Of a stretch of 37,959 nucleotides of DNA, positions 7,771-15,632 are shown one piece after another. The stretch lies in the NCBI GenBank assembly GCA_004294495.1, contig REAS01000064.1, positions 1 through 37,959 on the forward strand, written 5' to 3'. A program made the translations under genes and the position numbers. The stretch comes from Sphingobacteriales bacterium (GTDB lineage: Bacteria > Bacteroidota > Bacteroidia > Sphingobacteriales > Sphingobacteriaceae). The stretch's first letter is position 1. Every line of letters begins with the position of its first letter. The notes under the pieces were generated by a model. It saw only the letters and a program-made list of their open reading frames with translations, did no database searches and was not told the DNA's origin.

Positions 7771-8658
7771 TTACAAACAAACGTTTTCAATACTTTCTTT
7801 AAATGCCGACATATTATTAATTGGTATTAAATTGGGGTTTTCGGGTAAAACTACATTATGAATAAGTGCCCCAGCTACAAATAGTTTGGCGTTGCCAATG
7901 TTTACTAAAAGCTTATTTATTAAGGTTAAAGTATCGTAATTTGGATTTGCTATAGTTAAGGCCGTGAGCGCAAAATCAGGCTCGAAATAAGTAACCGCTT
8001 CTTTTAAACTATCGAAAGGAAGGTTTTGCCCAAGATATAAGGTTTGATGCCCTTCTAATTTTAAAAGATATTGGGTGTATAAAAGCCCAACTTGGTGAGT
8101 TTCGTTTGGTGGCAAAAAAAGAAGATATTTTATTTTTTTAATCTTTTTTTTGTGTTTTAAAAAAGCTGTTTCGGCTATTAAACGTTGTTCTATTTTGTGG
8201 GTTGCAAAATGCTCGTGAGCAATATTTATAGTGTTAACCTGCCACATAAACCCAACTTTGCGCATAAACGGAAAAATAATAGTTTCGATAGTTTGCTGTA
8301 CACCCAAATCTGCAATACATTTATCAAAAATATCGTCAAACTCTGCTTCATCCATTTTTAACATGGCGTTAGAAAGGGTTTGTACTTGTACATTTACGTT
8401 GTAATAATCTTGTTGTAGCGTATTTACTAACTCGCAAATTTCGTGAGCAGACATTTGCGATATCTTACTTATTTTATATCCGTTTTCGCTTAGGGTTGAT
8501 ATGTTTAAAAACAGGCATAAATCATCGTCATCGTAATAGCGAATATTTGTGGATGTGCGTTTAGGAGCAATAAAATTATACCGCTGCTCCCACACCCTTA
8601 TAGTATGTGCTTTAATACCCGTAAGGTTCTCAATATCGCTTATAGAAAAAGTTTTCAA
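7771..8658 (-). CDS. MerR-family regulator with B12-binding domain (CarH-like photoreceptor candidate)
   Basis: A 295-residue protein: a MerR winged helix (residues 1-70, FSISDIENLTGIKAHTIRVWEQRY), a helical bundle (about 75-165) and a Rossmann-like cobalamin-binding domain (about 176-295). Two signatures of CarH/LitR light-sensing repressors are present: W-x9-E-H (Trp139, Glu149-His150) and E-x-H-x-x-G (Glu186, His188, Gly191), where the His is the lower cobalt ligand. In Thermus CarH the residue after that Trp is His132, which binds cobalt after illumination; here it is Gln140. Known CarH proteins release DNA on illumination and control carotenoid or photolyase genes; no such gene is next to it here. 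The start is TTG, the only start in frame. It is monocistronic and probably autoregulated (see 8687-8744). Confidence 0.85.
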   Translation of the reverse strand: MKTFSISDIENLTGIKAHTIRVWEQRYNFIAPKRTSTNIRYYDDDDLCLFLNISTLSENGYKISKISQMSAHEICELVNTLQQDYYNVNVQVQTLSNAMLKMDEAEFDDIFDKCIADLGVQQTIETIIFPFMRKVGFMWQVNTINIAHEHFATHKIEQRLIAETAFLKHKKKIKKIKYLLFLPPNETHQVGLLYTQYLLKLEGHQTLYLGQNLPFDSLKEAVTYFEPDFALTALTIANPNYDTLTLINKLLVNIGNAKLFVAGALIHNVVLPENPNLIPINNMSAFKESIENVCL

Positions 8659-8686
8659 ATGTATTTAAACCTAATGTACCAAACAA

Positions 8687-8744
8687 TCTAAACACAATTC
8701 TAAGTTTATTGTTTTTTAGATTTTTGATTTAGAAAAATTCTAAA
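8687..8744. promoter_or_regulatory. Cluster of TTCTAAA/TTTAGAA half-sites upstream of the CarH-like gene
   Basis: Five related elements lie within 58 bp: TCTAAA (8687), TTCTAA (8698), TTTAGA (8715), TTTAGAA (8728) and TTCTAAA (8738). The last two form a perfect 8-bp inverted repeat (ATTTAGAA-AAA-TTCTAAAT, 8727-8745). They begin about 30 bp before the TTG start. A repeated operator for the adjacent regulator is a reasonable inference; AT-rich background weakens it. Confidence 0.4.
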
Positions 8745-8878
8745 TTGAATTGATACGTTAAGTTGTTTTTTATATCAATTAATTGGAATAGAAATTATAG
8801 ATTTTGTATGGCTGTTAAAAAGTTTTTGCCAGAGTTCCAATTTTAATCCACTGTTTTTTATAGTTTTAATTATGATTA

Positions 8879-9050
8879 GGGCGTTTCCTGCCTGCCGGTA
8901 GGCAAAGTAACACGCTCGGAGTTTATCCTGACAAAGGAAGGGCTGTATCTTTTTTTATTTATCTATCCCTCCAACCCCCGAGGTGGGAGATTCGGCTAAA
9001 AAAAAGTATGCTTGCCTGCCGGACAGGCAAGCCGCTACCGTCGTTAACGC
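8879..9050 (+). repeat. GGGCGTT...TAACGC repeat, copy 1, carrying two inserted micro-palindromes
   Basis: It starts GGGCGTTTC, has GCTGTATCTTTTTTTA in the middle, and ends CCGCTACCGTCGTTAACGC. The same blocks occur in the same order at 37274-37382. This copy is longer because it has a palindrome after the first block (CTGCCTGCCGGTAGGCA) and another between ATG and CCGCTACCG (CTTGCCTG, five bases, CAGGCAAG). Both are missing in the other copy. It fills most of the gap behind lutC. No coding potential. Confidence 0.7.
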
Positions 9051-9108
9051 AAAAAATAGTTTATACTATTGATATAACTAATAATCAACAAATTAACTAT
9101 AAAAAACC

Positions 9109-9690
9109 CTAATCTAAAATTACAACTGCTAAACTACGTGGGCCGTGTGCGCCTAAAACCAACGATTGCTCAATATCGGCAGTTTTTGATGGGCCAGCTA
9201 TAAAAGTCCCAAAATCGTAATTGGCTGCTCCTATCCTATCGTAAGCTTGGTGCATATTTTGCAAAATATCGGTTTTATTAACCAACAACATTAAATGCTG
9301 GCAAATAAATGGAGAAACCCGTTTACCCAGTAAATCTTCGGTTACCCAAAGTGCACTGTTTTCGGCAACGCCAAAATGGGCTTTAAAAACACCCAGTTCA
9401 ACGTCTTCTAAAGTATGGGCATCTAAATCAGCAAAATCAAATTCGGCTACATCGCTTAATTCTTCAATTGGAGATATAATTCTTCCTGCAGAAAAATTAG
9501 TGTATATTAACTGTTTTACTTGGGCTATGCCGCTAAGAAAATATACGCTACTGCCTATACCTTTAGCGGTTGCAACAAATTTATCAAAACTATTTTCGCC
9601 CGTTGGCGAAAAAGGTTGAAAAGCCGGCATAGGTAAAATAGTGGGTTGGTTAGCCAAAACGGCTGCTAATATTTGTGCTCTACTGCTCAT
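9109..9690 (-). CDS. lutC: LutC, LUD-domain protein of lactate oxidation
   Basis: A 193-residue LUD-domain protein (MSSRAQILAAVLANQP... LGVFKAHFGVAENSALWVTE... GAHGPRSLAVVILD). The ending, an A-H-G-P-R-S-x-x-V/A-V-I-L-D strand, is typical. LutC acts with LutA and LutB in the cytoplasm to oxidise L-lactate to pyruvate. I use ATG 9688-9690, one base after the lutB stop, rather than a longer frame that would overlap lutB by 41 bp. It is the last gene of the lutABC operon. Confidence 0.92.
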   Translation of the reverse strand: MSSRAQILAAVLANQPTILPMPAFQPFSPTGENSFDKFVATAKGIGSSVYFLSGIAQVKQLIYTNFSAGRIISPIEELSDVAEFDFADLDAHTLEDVELGVFKAHFGVAENSALWVTEDLLGKRVSPFICQHLMLLVNKTDILQNMHQAYDRIGAANYDFGTFIAGPSKTADIEQSLVLGAHGPRSLAVVILD

Positions 9691-9691
9691 T

Positions 9692-11065
9692 TTAATTTCT
9701 ATTTTTTTTATACCATTCGCCAAATGAGGCACTAGGTACTTCGGGCATATCTCGTTGTTTGTACCAAGGGTTAAAGCTGTTATTTACCGTAAAAGGTGCG
9801 TATTTTAAAACAGCCCTACCCATTTTACCTGCGGTGTGGTACACAAAAGGCGACGATAAGGTAAAAGCCATCATTTTCATACTTAACTCTTTAGCTTTGG
9901 GTGCGTAACCGTTTTGCACAATTACTTGTCGCCATTTATACAATTGTTGGTGTATATCTATTTTAACCGGACAAACATTTGTACATGAACCGCAAAGTGT
10001 TGATGCAAAGGGTAAATCGGAATATTTTTCCATATCTAAATTGGGTGCTAAAATTGCCCCAATTGGTCCAGTAATGGCATAATGATAACTGTGGCCACCA
10101 CTGCGGCGGTAAACCGGACAAGTGTTCATACAAGCACCGCAACGAATACATTTTAGCGAGTTCCTAAAATCTTCTCTTCCCAATTGTTTGGTACGGCCGT
10201 TATCCACCAAAATAATATGCATTTCTTGGTTTTCTCTAGGCTTTTTAAAATGACTAGAATAAGTGGTTATAGGTTGCCCTGTTGCACTACGAGCCAATAA
10301 ACGTAAAAAAACGCCTAAATCTTTACGCTCGGGAATTATTTTTTCGATACCCATACAGGCAATATGCACATCGGCAAGGTGAGCGCCCATATCGGCATTT
10401 CCCTCGTTGGTACAAATTACAAATTCTCCAGTTTCGGCAACGGCAAAATTTATCCCAGTAACGGTAGCTTTGCGAGATAAAAAAGTTTCACGAAGGTGAT
10501 GCCTTGCAGCTTCGGTTAGCAATTGCGGGTCGCTATTGCCTTCGGGTGTGCCCAAATGTTTGTGAAAAAGTGCGCCAATTTCTTCCTTTTTTTTGTGAAT
10601 ACAAGGTAAAACAATATGACTAGGTGGCTCTTCGGCCAATTGTACAATGCGTTCGCCTAAATCCGAATCAATAACATCTACTCCGTTATCGGCCAAAAAA
10701 TCGTTTAAATGGCATTCTTCGGTAAGCATCGATTTGCTTTTTACCAGTTTATTTATTTCTTTTTCACGCAAAATATTAAGCACAATTTGGTTATGCCCGG
10801 CAGCATCGGCAGCCCAATGTACGGTAATTCCGTTAGCTATAGCATTAGCCTCAAACTGCAATAAATAAGGGTTTAGGTTCGATAAAACGTGGTCTTTAAT
10901 GTTCGATGCAGCATCTCTCAACAACTCCCAATCGGGTACTTGCCAAGCAATTTTATCTCGTTTTTCACGTATCCACCAAAGGGTATCATCATGCCAACCT
11001 ACACGGTCTTCGTCTTTGTTAAAATCATCGGCAAGTGTGGCGTGGTCTTTTAGTTCTTGTATCAT
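9692..11065 (-). CDS. lutB: LutB, iron-sulfur subunit of lactate oxidation
   Basis: A 457-residue protein: a LUD domain (about residues 65-290, with EGNADMGAHLADVHI) followed by a two-cluster ferredoxin-like region with CIRCGACMNTCP (Cys306, 309, 312, 316) and CGSCTNVCP (Cys358, 361, 365), then a C-terminal LutB tail ending in FGEWYKKNR. It should shuttle electrons from lactate through [4Fe-4S] clusters. It lies two bases after lutA and one base before lutC, a tight operon. No lactate permease or regulator gene is adjacent. Confidence 0.95.
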   Translation of the reverse strand: MIQELKDHATLADDFNKDEDRVGWHDDTLWWIREKRDKIAWQVPDWELLRDAASNIKDHVLSNLNPYLLQFEANAIANGITVHWAADAAGHNQIVLNILREKEINKLVKSKSMLTEECHLNDFLADNGVDVIDSDLGERIVQLAEEPPSHIVLPCIHKKKEEIGALFHKHLGTPEGNSDPQLLTEAARHHLRETFLSRKATVTGINFAVAETGEFVICTNEGNADMGAHLADVHIACMGIEKIIPERKDLGVFLRLLARSATGQPITTYSSHFKKPRENQEMHIILVDNGRTKQLGREDFRNSLKCIRCGACMNTCPVYRRSGGHSYHYAITGPIGAILAPNLDMEKYSDLPFASTLCGSCTNVCPVKIDIHQQLYKWRQVIVQNGYAPKAKELSMKMMAFTLSSPFVYHTAGKMGRAVLKYAPFTVNNSFNPWYKQRDMPEVPSASFGEWYKKNRN

Positions 11066-11066
11066 T

Positions 11067-11798
11067 TTAGCTTGCGTTTAAAATTTCGGCTATGTGTATA
11101 ACTTTGGTTTTGCTGTTTTTCCTTTTCAAGATGCCTTCCATGTGCATCAAACAAGATAAATCTACACCTGTAATATATTCGGCACCATTATTTTCGTGGT
11201 CTAAAACTCTATCTTTCCCCATTTTAGCCGATACCGCTTCCTCGGTTACACAAAAAGTACCACCAAAACCGCAACATTCATCTTTGCGTTTTAGGTCAAT
11301 CATTTCTATGTTTTGCACCATATTAAGCAAAGTTTGTGGTTTAGAAAAAGGTGCTTCAACCAGTTCGCTCATTTGCGAAATGTGTAAACCTCTTTGCCCA
11401 TGGCAACTTTGGTGTAAACCCACTTTAAAAGGAAAGTTTGCAGTTAAGTTAGTAACTTTTAAAACATCGGTTAAAAACTCGGTAAGCTCGTAAATTTTGC
11501 CGCTTATATTTTTGTCATCTTCGTGATTTGATGTGTGAATATGCTCTTTTATATGCAAAACGCAACTGCCCGATGGGGCAACTATATAATCGAACTCTTT
11601 AAAATTAGCCATAAACAAAGTGTTGCAACCGCCTGTAAGATGCTCGAAACCAGAGTTTGCCATAGGCTGACCACAACAAGTTTGGTTGGCTGGGTAAGTA
11701 ACATCAACACCCAATTTTTCTAACAATTGTAAGGTTGCTATTGCGGCGTTTGGGTAAAACTGATCCACATAGCAAGGTATAAATAAGCCAACTTTCAT
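11067..11798 (-). CDS. lutA: LutA, CCG-domain subunit of lactate oxidation
   Basis: A 243-residue protein with two cysteine-rich CCG domains: TCCGQPMANSG (Cys41-Cys42) and DECCGFGGTFCV (Cys175-Cys176), plus Cys9, Cys58, Cys79 and Cys132 at positions expected of the glycolate-oxidase/heterodisulfide-reductase type fold. It is the first gene of lutABC and starts at ATG 11796-11798. Length is normal for LutA. I see no convincing TAnnTTTG box in the 143-bp gap to the next gene. Confidence 0.95.
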   Translation of the reverse strand: MKVGLFIPCYVDQFYPNAAIATLQLLEKLGVDVTYPANQTCCGQPMANSGFEHLTGGCNTLFMANFKEFDYIVAPSGSCVLHIKEHIHTSNHEDDKNISGKIYELTEFLTDVLKVTNLTANFPFKVGLHQSCHGQRGLHISQMSELVEAPFSKPQTLLNMVQNIEMIDLKRKDECCGFGGTFCVTEEAVSAKMGKDRVLDHENNGAEYITGVDLSCLMHMEGILKRKNSKTKVIHIAEILNAS

Positions 11799-11941
11799 TT
11801 TAATATAATCGGTTTTTTTTGAATGCCTAAATTATAAAGATAAATTTAAACTTACAGTATAATGTTAAATTGATGCAATTTGTTTGTGTGTTAAGGTTTG
11901 TATTCGGTATAGAAATTAAAATAATAACATTTAAACTTAAG

Positions 11942-13060
11942 TTATTTATTAAACGCTTGGGTTAAATCTTCCAATAAATCATCTACATGCTCTAACCCTA
12001 CCGAAACCCGCAACAAGTTTTTAGGTGTTAGACTATCTGGCCCTTCTACGCTGTAACGGTGTTCTATCAAACTTTCTACGCCTCCTAAGCTAGTTGCCTG
12101 TGTGAAAATTTTTAGGTTGTTGATTACTTTTTTTGCCGCTAACTCGCCACCTTTAACTAAAAACGAAAGCATTGCACCAAAACCCAACATTTGAGTTTTT
12201 GCTAATGCGTGTTGTGGGTGCGATGCTAAACCGGGATAAAAAACGGCATCTACACTGGGGTGGTTTTCTAAATATTGGGCAATTTTCATTGCATTTTCGC
12301 AATGGCCACGCATACGATAAGGTAATGTTTTTATTCCCCGTACGGTTAAATAACAATCGAATGGAGACGGAACCGCCCCGCCATAAACCTGTACATTTTT
12401 TATTTTATCCCAAAACGGGTTTGTGTTTTTTGTGATTAAAGCACCGCCTGTAACATCGCTATGGCCACTTAAATATTTGGTGGTGCTATGCATTATTAAA
12501 TCGGCTCCCAAGCCAAAAGCTTGCTGGCACATTGGTGTTGCAAAAGTATTGTCGACCGCTACCATCAAATTGTTTTCTTTGGCAAGGATGCAAATTGCTT
12601 TAACATCGCATATTTTTAGCATAGGATTAGATGGCGTTTCTAACCAAATTAATTGGGTATTTGCTTTTATATGTTGTTTTACGATGGCTAAGTTTCCTAC
12701 ATCAATAAAATCGAATTCTAAAATAGCTGCAAAAATAATTTTGAGTTGATTACGTAAACCGTGGTACATATCATCGGGGCAAATAATATGGCTTTTAGGC
12801 TGTAACGATTGAAAAACTGCCATTGCAGCTGCATTGCCCGAAGAAAAAGCTGCCGCAGCCTCGCCACCCTCTAATGCAGCTAAAAGATTTTCTAAAGCTT
12901 GCCTGTTAGGGTTATCAGATCGCGAATACATAAAACCACCTGGATAATTGCCATCCTCGCCTCGCTCAAATGTAGTAGAAAGGGTTATTGGCTGTATTAC
13001 CGCTTTGCTACTTTTATCTATTTGGTTGCCGGCATGTATGGCTATGGTTTCTGGTTTCAT
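11942..13060 (-). CDS. PLP-dependent trans-sulfuration enzyme (cystathionine gamma-synthase/lyase type)
   Basis: A 372-residue fold-type I PLP enzyme of the Cys/Met metabolism family. Seen: YSRSDNPNRQALE (Tyr and Arg contacting PLP phosphate of the neighbouring subunit), AAFSSGNAAAMAV, DDMYHGLRNQ, VDNTFATPMCQQ, and the PLP lysine in STTKYLSGHSD (about Lys195 from this start). It either makes cystathionine from an activated homoserine or cleaves it. The motifs do not separate synthase from lyase. I prefer ATG 13058-13060 to a TTG three codons upstream. Monocistronic. Confidence 0.9.
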   Translation of the reverse strand: MKPETIAIHAGNQIDKSSKAVIQPITLSTTFERGEDGNYPGGFMYSRSDNPNRQALENLLAALEGGEAAAAFSSGNAAAMAVFQSLQPKSHIICPDDMYHGLRNQLKIIFAAILEFDFIDVGNLAIVKQHIKANTQLIWLETPSNPMLKICDVKAICILAKENNLMVAVDNTFATPMCQQAFGLGADLIMHSTTKYLSGHSDVTGGALITKNTNPFWDKIKNVQVYGGAVPSPFDCYLTVRGIKTLPYRMRGHCENAMKIAQYLENHPSVDAVFYPGLASHPQHALAKTQMLGFGAMLSFLVKGGELAAKKVINNLKIFTQATSLGGVESLIEHRYSVEGPDSLTPKNLLRVSVGLEHVDDLLEDLTQAFNK

Positions 13061-13269
13061 ATTTGGCAATTTAAGTAAATTAATATTTTAAGGTGGGTGT
13101 TTTTTTGAAATAGTAAAAAATTAGAAATTTTTTAAAATTAAACGCTAACCTTCATCTGCCATTAGTAATATTAGTAAAGCAATTATAGTTTTTAATAAAA
13201 TATAAATTTTAAGTATTAGAAAGGTAATGCAAATAATATAAGTGTAAATAATTCTTAAATTCAATAAAT

Positions 13270-13301
13270 GTTCGTTTTTTGCGAACTTTAATTTATATTT
13301 G
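13270..13301 (+). promoter_or_regulatory. higBA promoter with an inverted-repeat operator
   Basis: GTTCG-TTTTTTG-CGAAC (13270-13286) is an inverted repeat placed just upstream of a TATATTTG -7 box (13294-13301). HigA-type antitoxins repress their own promoter through such palindromes, so this is a likely operator. The G of the box is 5 nt from the ATG at 13306. Confidence 0.5.
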
Positions 13302-13305
13302 TGTG

Positions 13306-13605
13306 ATGATGATACACGCCTTAAAAACACTAAAACTTTTTTGGCAAAACCACCCCGATGCCGAAATTGGTTTAAAGTATTGGTATAGTAAAGCTGAAGC
13401 AGGCATTTTTGCAAATCCGCAACAAATAGTGCAGGTATTTAAGGGTGCTGATTTTGTTGGAAACCAAAGAATTGTATTTAATATTTCAAAAAACAAGTAC
13501 CGACTAATAGCCGCACTTAATTATAATTACCAGTTATGTTTTATAAAATTTATAGGCACACACAAACAATACGATAATATTGATGCAAAAAATAATAGAA
13601 TTTAA
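13306..13605 (+). CDS. higB: HigB-type toxin
   Basis: A 99-residue HigB_toxin-family mRNA interferase: ALKTLKLFWQNHPDAEIGLKYWYSKAE at the N-terminus, then FKGADFVGNQRIVFNISKNKYRLIAALNYNYQLCFIKFIGTH and KQYDNID, the standard order for the HicB-unrelated 'HigB' clade that cleaves ribosome-bound mRNA. ATG 13306 follows the promoter box by 5 nt; a TTG further upstream would precede the promoter. The antitoxin gene follows 17 bp downstream. Toxin-first order is normal for HigBA. Confidence 0.85.
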   Translation: MMIHALKTLKLFWQNHPDAEIGLKYWYSKAEAGIFANPQQIVQVFKGADFVGNQRIVFNISKNKYRLIAALNYNYQLCFIKFIGTHKQYDNIDAKNNRI

Positions 13606-13622
13606 AGATTAATAAAAATATT

Positions 13623-13979
13623 ATGGAAACCTTAAAACCAATAAAAACAGACTTAGATTACCAATTGGCGTTAAAAAAAATGGCAAGTGTTTTTAATGCA
13701 GAAGCAAATACGGAGGAAGGAGATAATTTAGAAGTTCTATCGTTATTGATAAACGATTACGAAAAAAAGAATTACCCCATTGAAAAACTTAGTCCAATAC
13801 AGGCTTTAACCTACGAAATGCAAGAACGAGGGTTGTCGCAAAATAATTTGGCACAAAAATTCGGGATGAGTAAAAGTACGATTTCGGAAATATTGAATGG
13901 TAAAAAACAAATGAGTATAAAGTTTTTAAAACATTTACATAACGATTTAGGTATTTCTGCAAGTTTGTTGCTGGCGTAG
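13623..13979 (+). CDS. higA: HigA-type antitoxin with XRE helix-turn-helix
   Basis: A 118-residue protein with a dimerisation N-terminal half and an XRE helix-turn-helix (about residues 68-112; LSQNNLAQKFGMSKSTISEILNGKKQMS). It should neutralise HigB and bind the 13270-13286 palindrome. It is the second gene of the operon. The C-terminus (ISASLLLA) is complete for the family. Confidence 0.85.
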   Translation: METLKPIKTDLDYQLALKKMASVFNAEANTEEGDNLEVLSLLINDYEKKNYPIEKLSPIQALTYEMQERGLSQNNLAQKFGMSKSTISEILNGKKQMSIKFLKHLHNDLGISASLLLA

Positions 13980-14082
13980 TTGTAAATTGATTTTGAAATG
14001 CGCTGGTTGTATGCAAATTGCAGCAACAACGCTAATATCATGACATCTTAAAAACAGTAATTTATTTTACAATACTATTCTA

Positions 14083-14540
14083 CTACCTCAACTGTACATT
14101 GTTTTCAATTAAAAAATCATAACCAGATATCCATTCTACATTTTTATACCGCTCATTATCATACCTTTAAAAAAATTAGACCTTCTATCATATCTCTCAT
14201 AAACTGCATACCTTGCCAAGCTGGGTAAAGTTGGTGTTTAGAGGGCGAAAGAAATTTGTTAGTTTAAATACGCCATTTAAAAATTAATGCCACTTGGTTT
14301 AAATATTTTATATTTTTTAGTGATATCAACTTTAAAAACTTTAACGCCTTTTTGCTCCAAATCAATTATTTTATTTTGGGATGTAGTTAGCCTAACAATT
14401 GCGGTAACTTCTGCACCATTAGCCAATAAAGCATTTACTATTTTACCGCCTAGGTTTCCGGTGGCACCTACAATTACAATTGTTTTTTTTATTTGTGAGG
14501 GTTGGTTTTTGTGATATTGAGTACCAAATCTATATTTCAA
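14083..14540 (-). pseudogene. Decayed NmrA-like NAD(P)-binding protein gene
   Basis: The 5' part (14277-14540) encodes KKTIVIVGATGNLGGKIVNA, an intact Rossmann nucleotide-binding turn, and stops after about 87 residues at KPSGINF. Further down the same strand two short pieces look like the far C-terminus of the same family: PAWQGMQFMRDMIEGL (about 14190-14225) and, after a frameshift, RYDNERYKNVEWISGYDFLIEN ending at a TAG (14083-14085). The family usually has about 280-300 residues; the whole middle is missing. So this is one gene with an internal deletion and at least one frameshift. Confidence 0.7.
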
Positions 14541-14669
14541 ATACGCTTCGGTTTTAAATATAGTGATTTAATATTATTTTTAAAGTCGAATGTTTGACAA
14601 AAAATCACTACTTTTATCGTTCTCTAAAGCAACATTTAAAAATTACAATAAAAACACTCACAAGTAATT

Positions 14670-15131
14670 ATGGTATCGCATAATAAACCAATTGACTCTC
14701 AAGATTGGATTAATCGAATCAACGATTCAGACGAATATATAAAAGATATGATGTCTTTTTATACAAACGGATGGATTAATCGTGGTGAGGAAGATGATAA
14801 AAAAATAAAGGATCGAATTAAAGCTAATATTGTTTTAACGTTTACATACGTTGATGAAATTATCAATGAATTAGCAAAAATGAATCTTGCGGCAAATTGT
14901 GTTTACCTAAAAATGAATTCTTTTATAAATCAAACGGTATTAATTTCTGTACCTATTGAAAGATATTTGGATGATGAATTCCCGAAAATATACGCTGTGG
15001 CTTCAAAAATAGAAAAGTCTAGTAAATCAGAAAACTATTCTGTTAGGTTTAACTTTACTTTCGACGATGGAAATATTGATGAAGAAAATTTGAAAGCCGA
15101 CGGGTTTCATAAAACTATTCAAAAACGCTAA
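14670..15131 (+). CDS. Hypothetical protein paired with a HEPN-like gene
   Basis: A 153-residue soluble acidic protein: an N-terminal helical part (DWINRINDSDEYIKDMMSFY), a middle stretch (NIVLTFTYVDEIINELAKMN, VYLKMNSFINQTVLISVPIERY), and a C-terminal part that looks strand-rich (NYSVRFNFTFDDGNIDEENLKADGF). No membrane segment. I do not recognise the family. The HEPN-like gene starts 14 bp after its stop, so the two are probably co-transcribed. By position it could be the partner or antitoxin of that protein, but this is inference only. Confidence 0.65.
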   Translation: MVSHNKPIDSQDWINRINDSDEYIKDMMSFYTNGWINRGEEDDKKIKDRIKANIVLTFTYVDEIINELAKMNLAANCVYLKMNSFINQTVLISVPIERYLDDEFPKIYAVASKIEKSSKSENYSVRFNFTFDDGNIDEENLKADGFHKTIQKR

Positions 15132-15145
15132 ATAGCTAAAATAAA

Positions 15146-15535
15146 TTGTCGAAAAAATTACACGCACAACATAATGAAAAAGTTTGTCAATTGCTTTTGG
15201 CTAACGGTGAATGTAATGACTGGGTAGTTACAACAGCTTTTTATGCGTCGCTTCATTATGTTCAACACGAGATATTTCCATTTAACGATGGTAATAGGGA
15301 ATATTTGAATTTTGACAATTACTATAATTCGGCTAAATTTATTGGTAAAAGACCCAGCAGGCATCAAGTAACTGCAGATTTAGTGGACGAACATCTCCCT
15401 GATTGTGAGGATAGTTACCGTTTTTTATATGAAAACTGTATGACGGCAAGATACCATAGATATATAATCCCTGAGACAATATCCAATAAAGCAATATATC
15501 ATTTGAATAATATTAAAGGTGCATTATTAAAATAG
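15146..15535 (+). CDS. HEPN-like protein, candidate toxin
   Basis: A 129-residue helical protein beginning (TTG)SKKLHAQHNEKVCQLLLAN. The segment NDWVVTTAFYASLHYVQHEIF resembles the first core helix of HEPN proteins (W-x-V-x-x-A-F/Y-Y-A-x-x-H), and the late segment FLYENCMTARYHRYIIPE sits where that group carries conserved R and H residues (here Arg and His in ARYHRY). Many HEPN proteins are RNA-cutting toxins, but a strict R-x4-6-H motif is not obvious: RYHRY gives R-x-H. TTG is the only start in frame that keeps the N-terminus. Confidence 0.6.
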   Translation: MSKKLHAQHNEKVCQLLLANGECNDWVVTTAFYASLHYVQHEIFPFNDGNREYLNFDNYYNSAKFIGKRPSRHQVTADLVDEHLPDCEDSYRFLYENCMTARYHRYIIPETISNKAIYHLNNIKGALLK

Positions 15536-15632
15536 GTAAACTTAACGGGTTGATAATTCTTAATCTCACTTCCTCAATGCCATAATTCGTATCACTTACG
15601 AATCACAAATTTCAAAACCTTTATATTTTTCT

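Noticed and set aside
8656-8663. TACATTTG box at the start codon of the CarH-like gene
   Set aside because: It overlaps the TTG start codon, so transcription from it would begin inside the gene. Probably chance.
13145-13414. Minus-strand frame of 89 aa overlapping the higB start
   Set aside because: It runs through the higBA promoter and the start of higB and has a composition typical of AT-rich noise.
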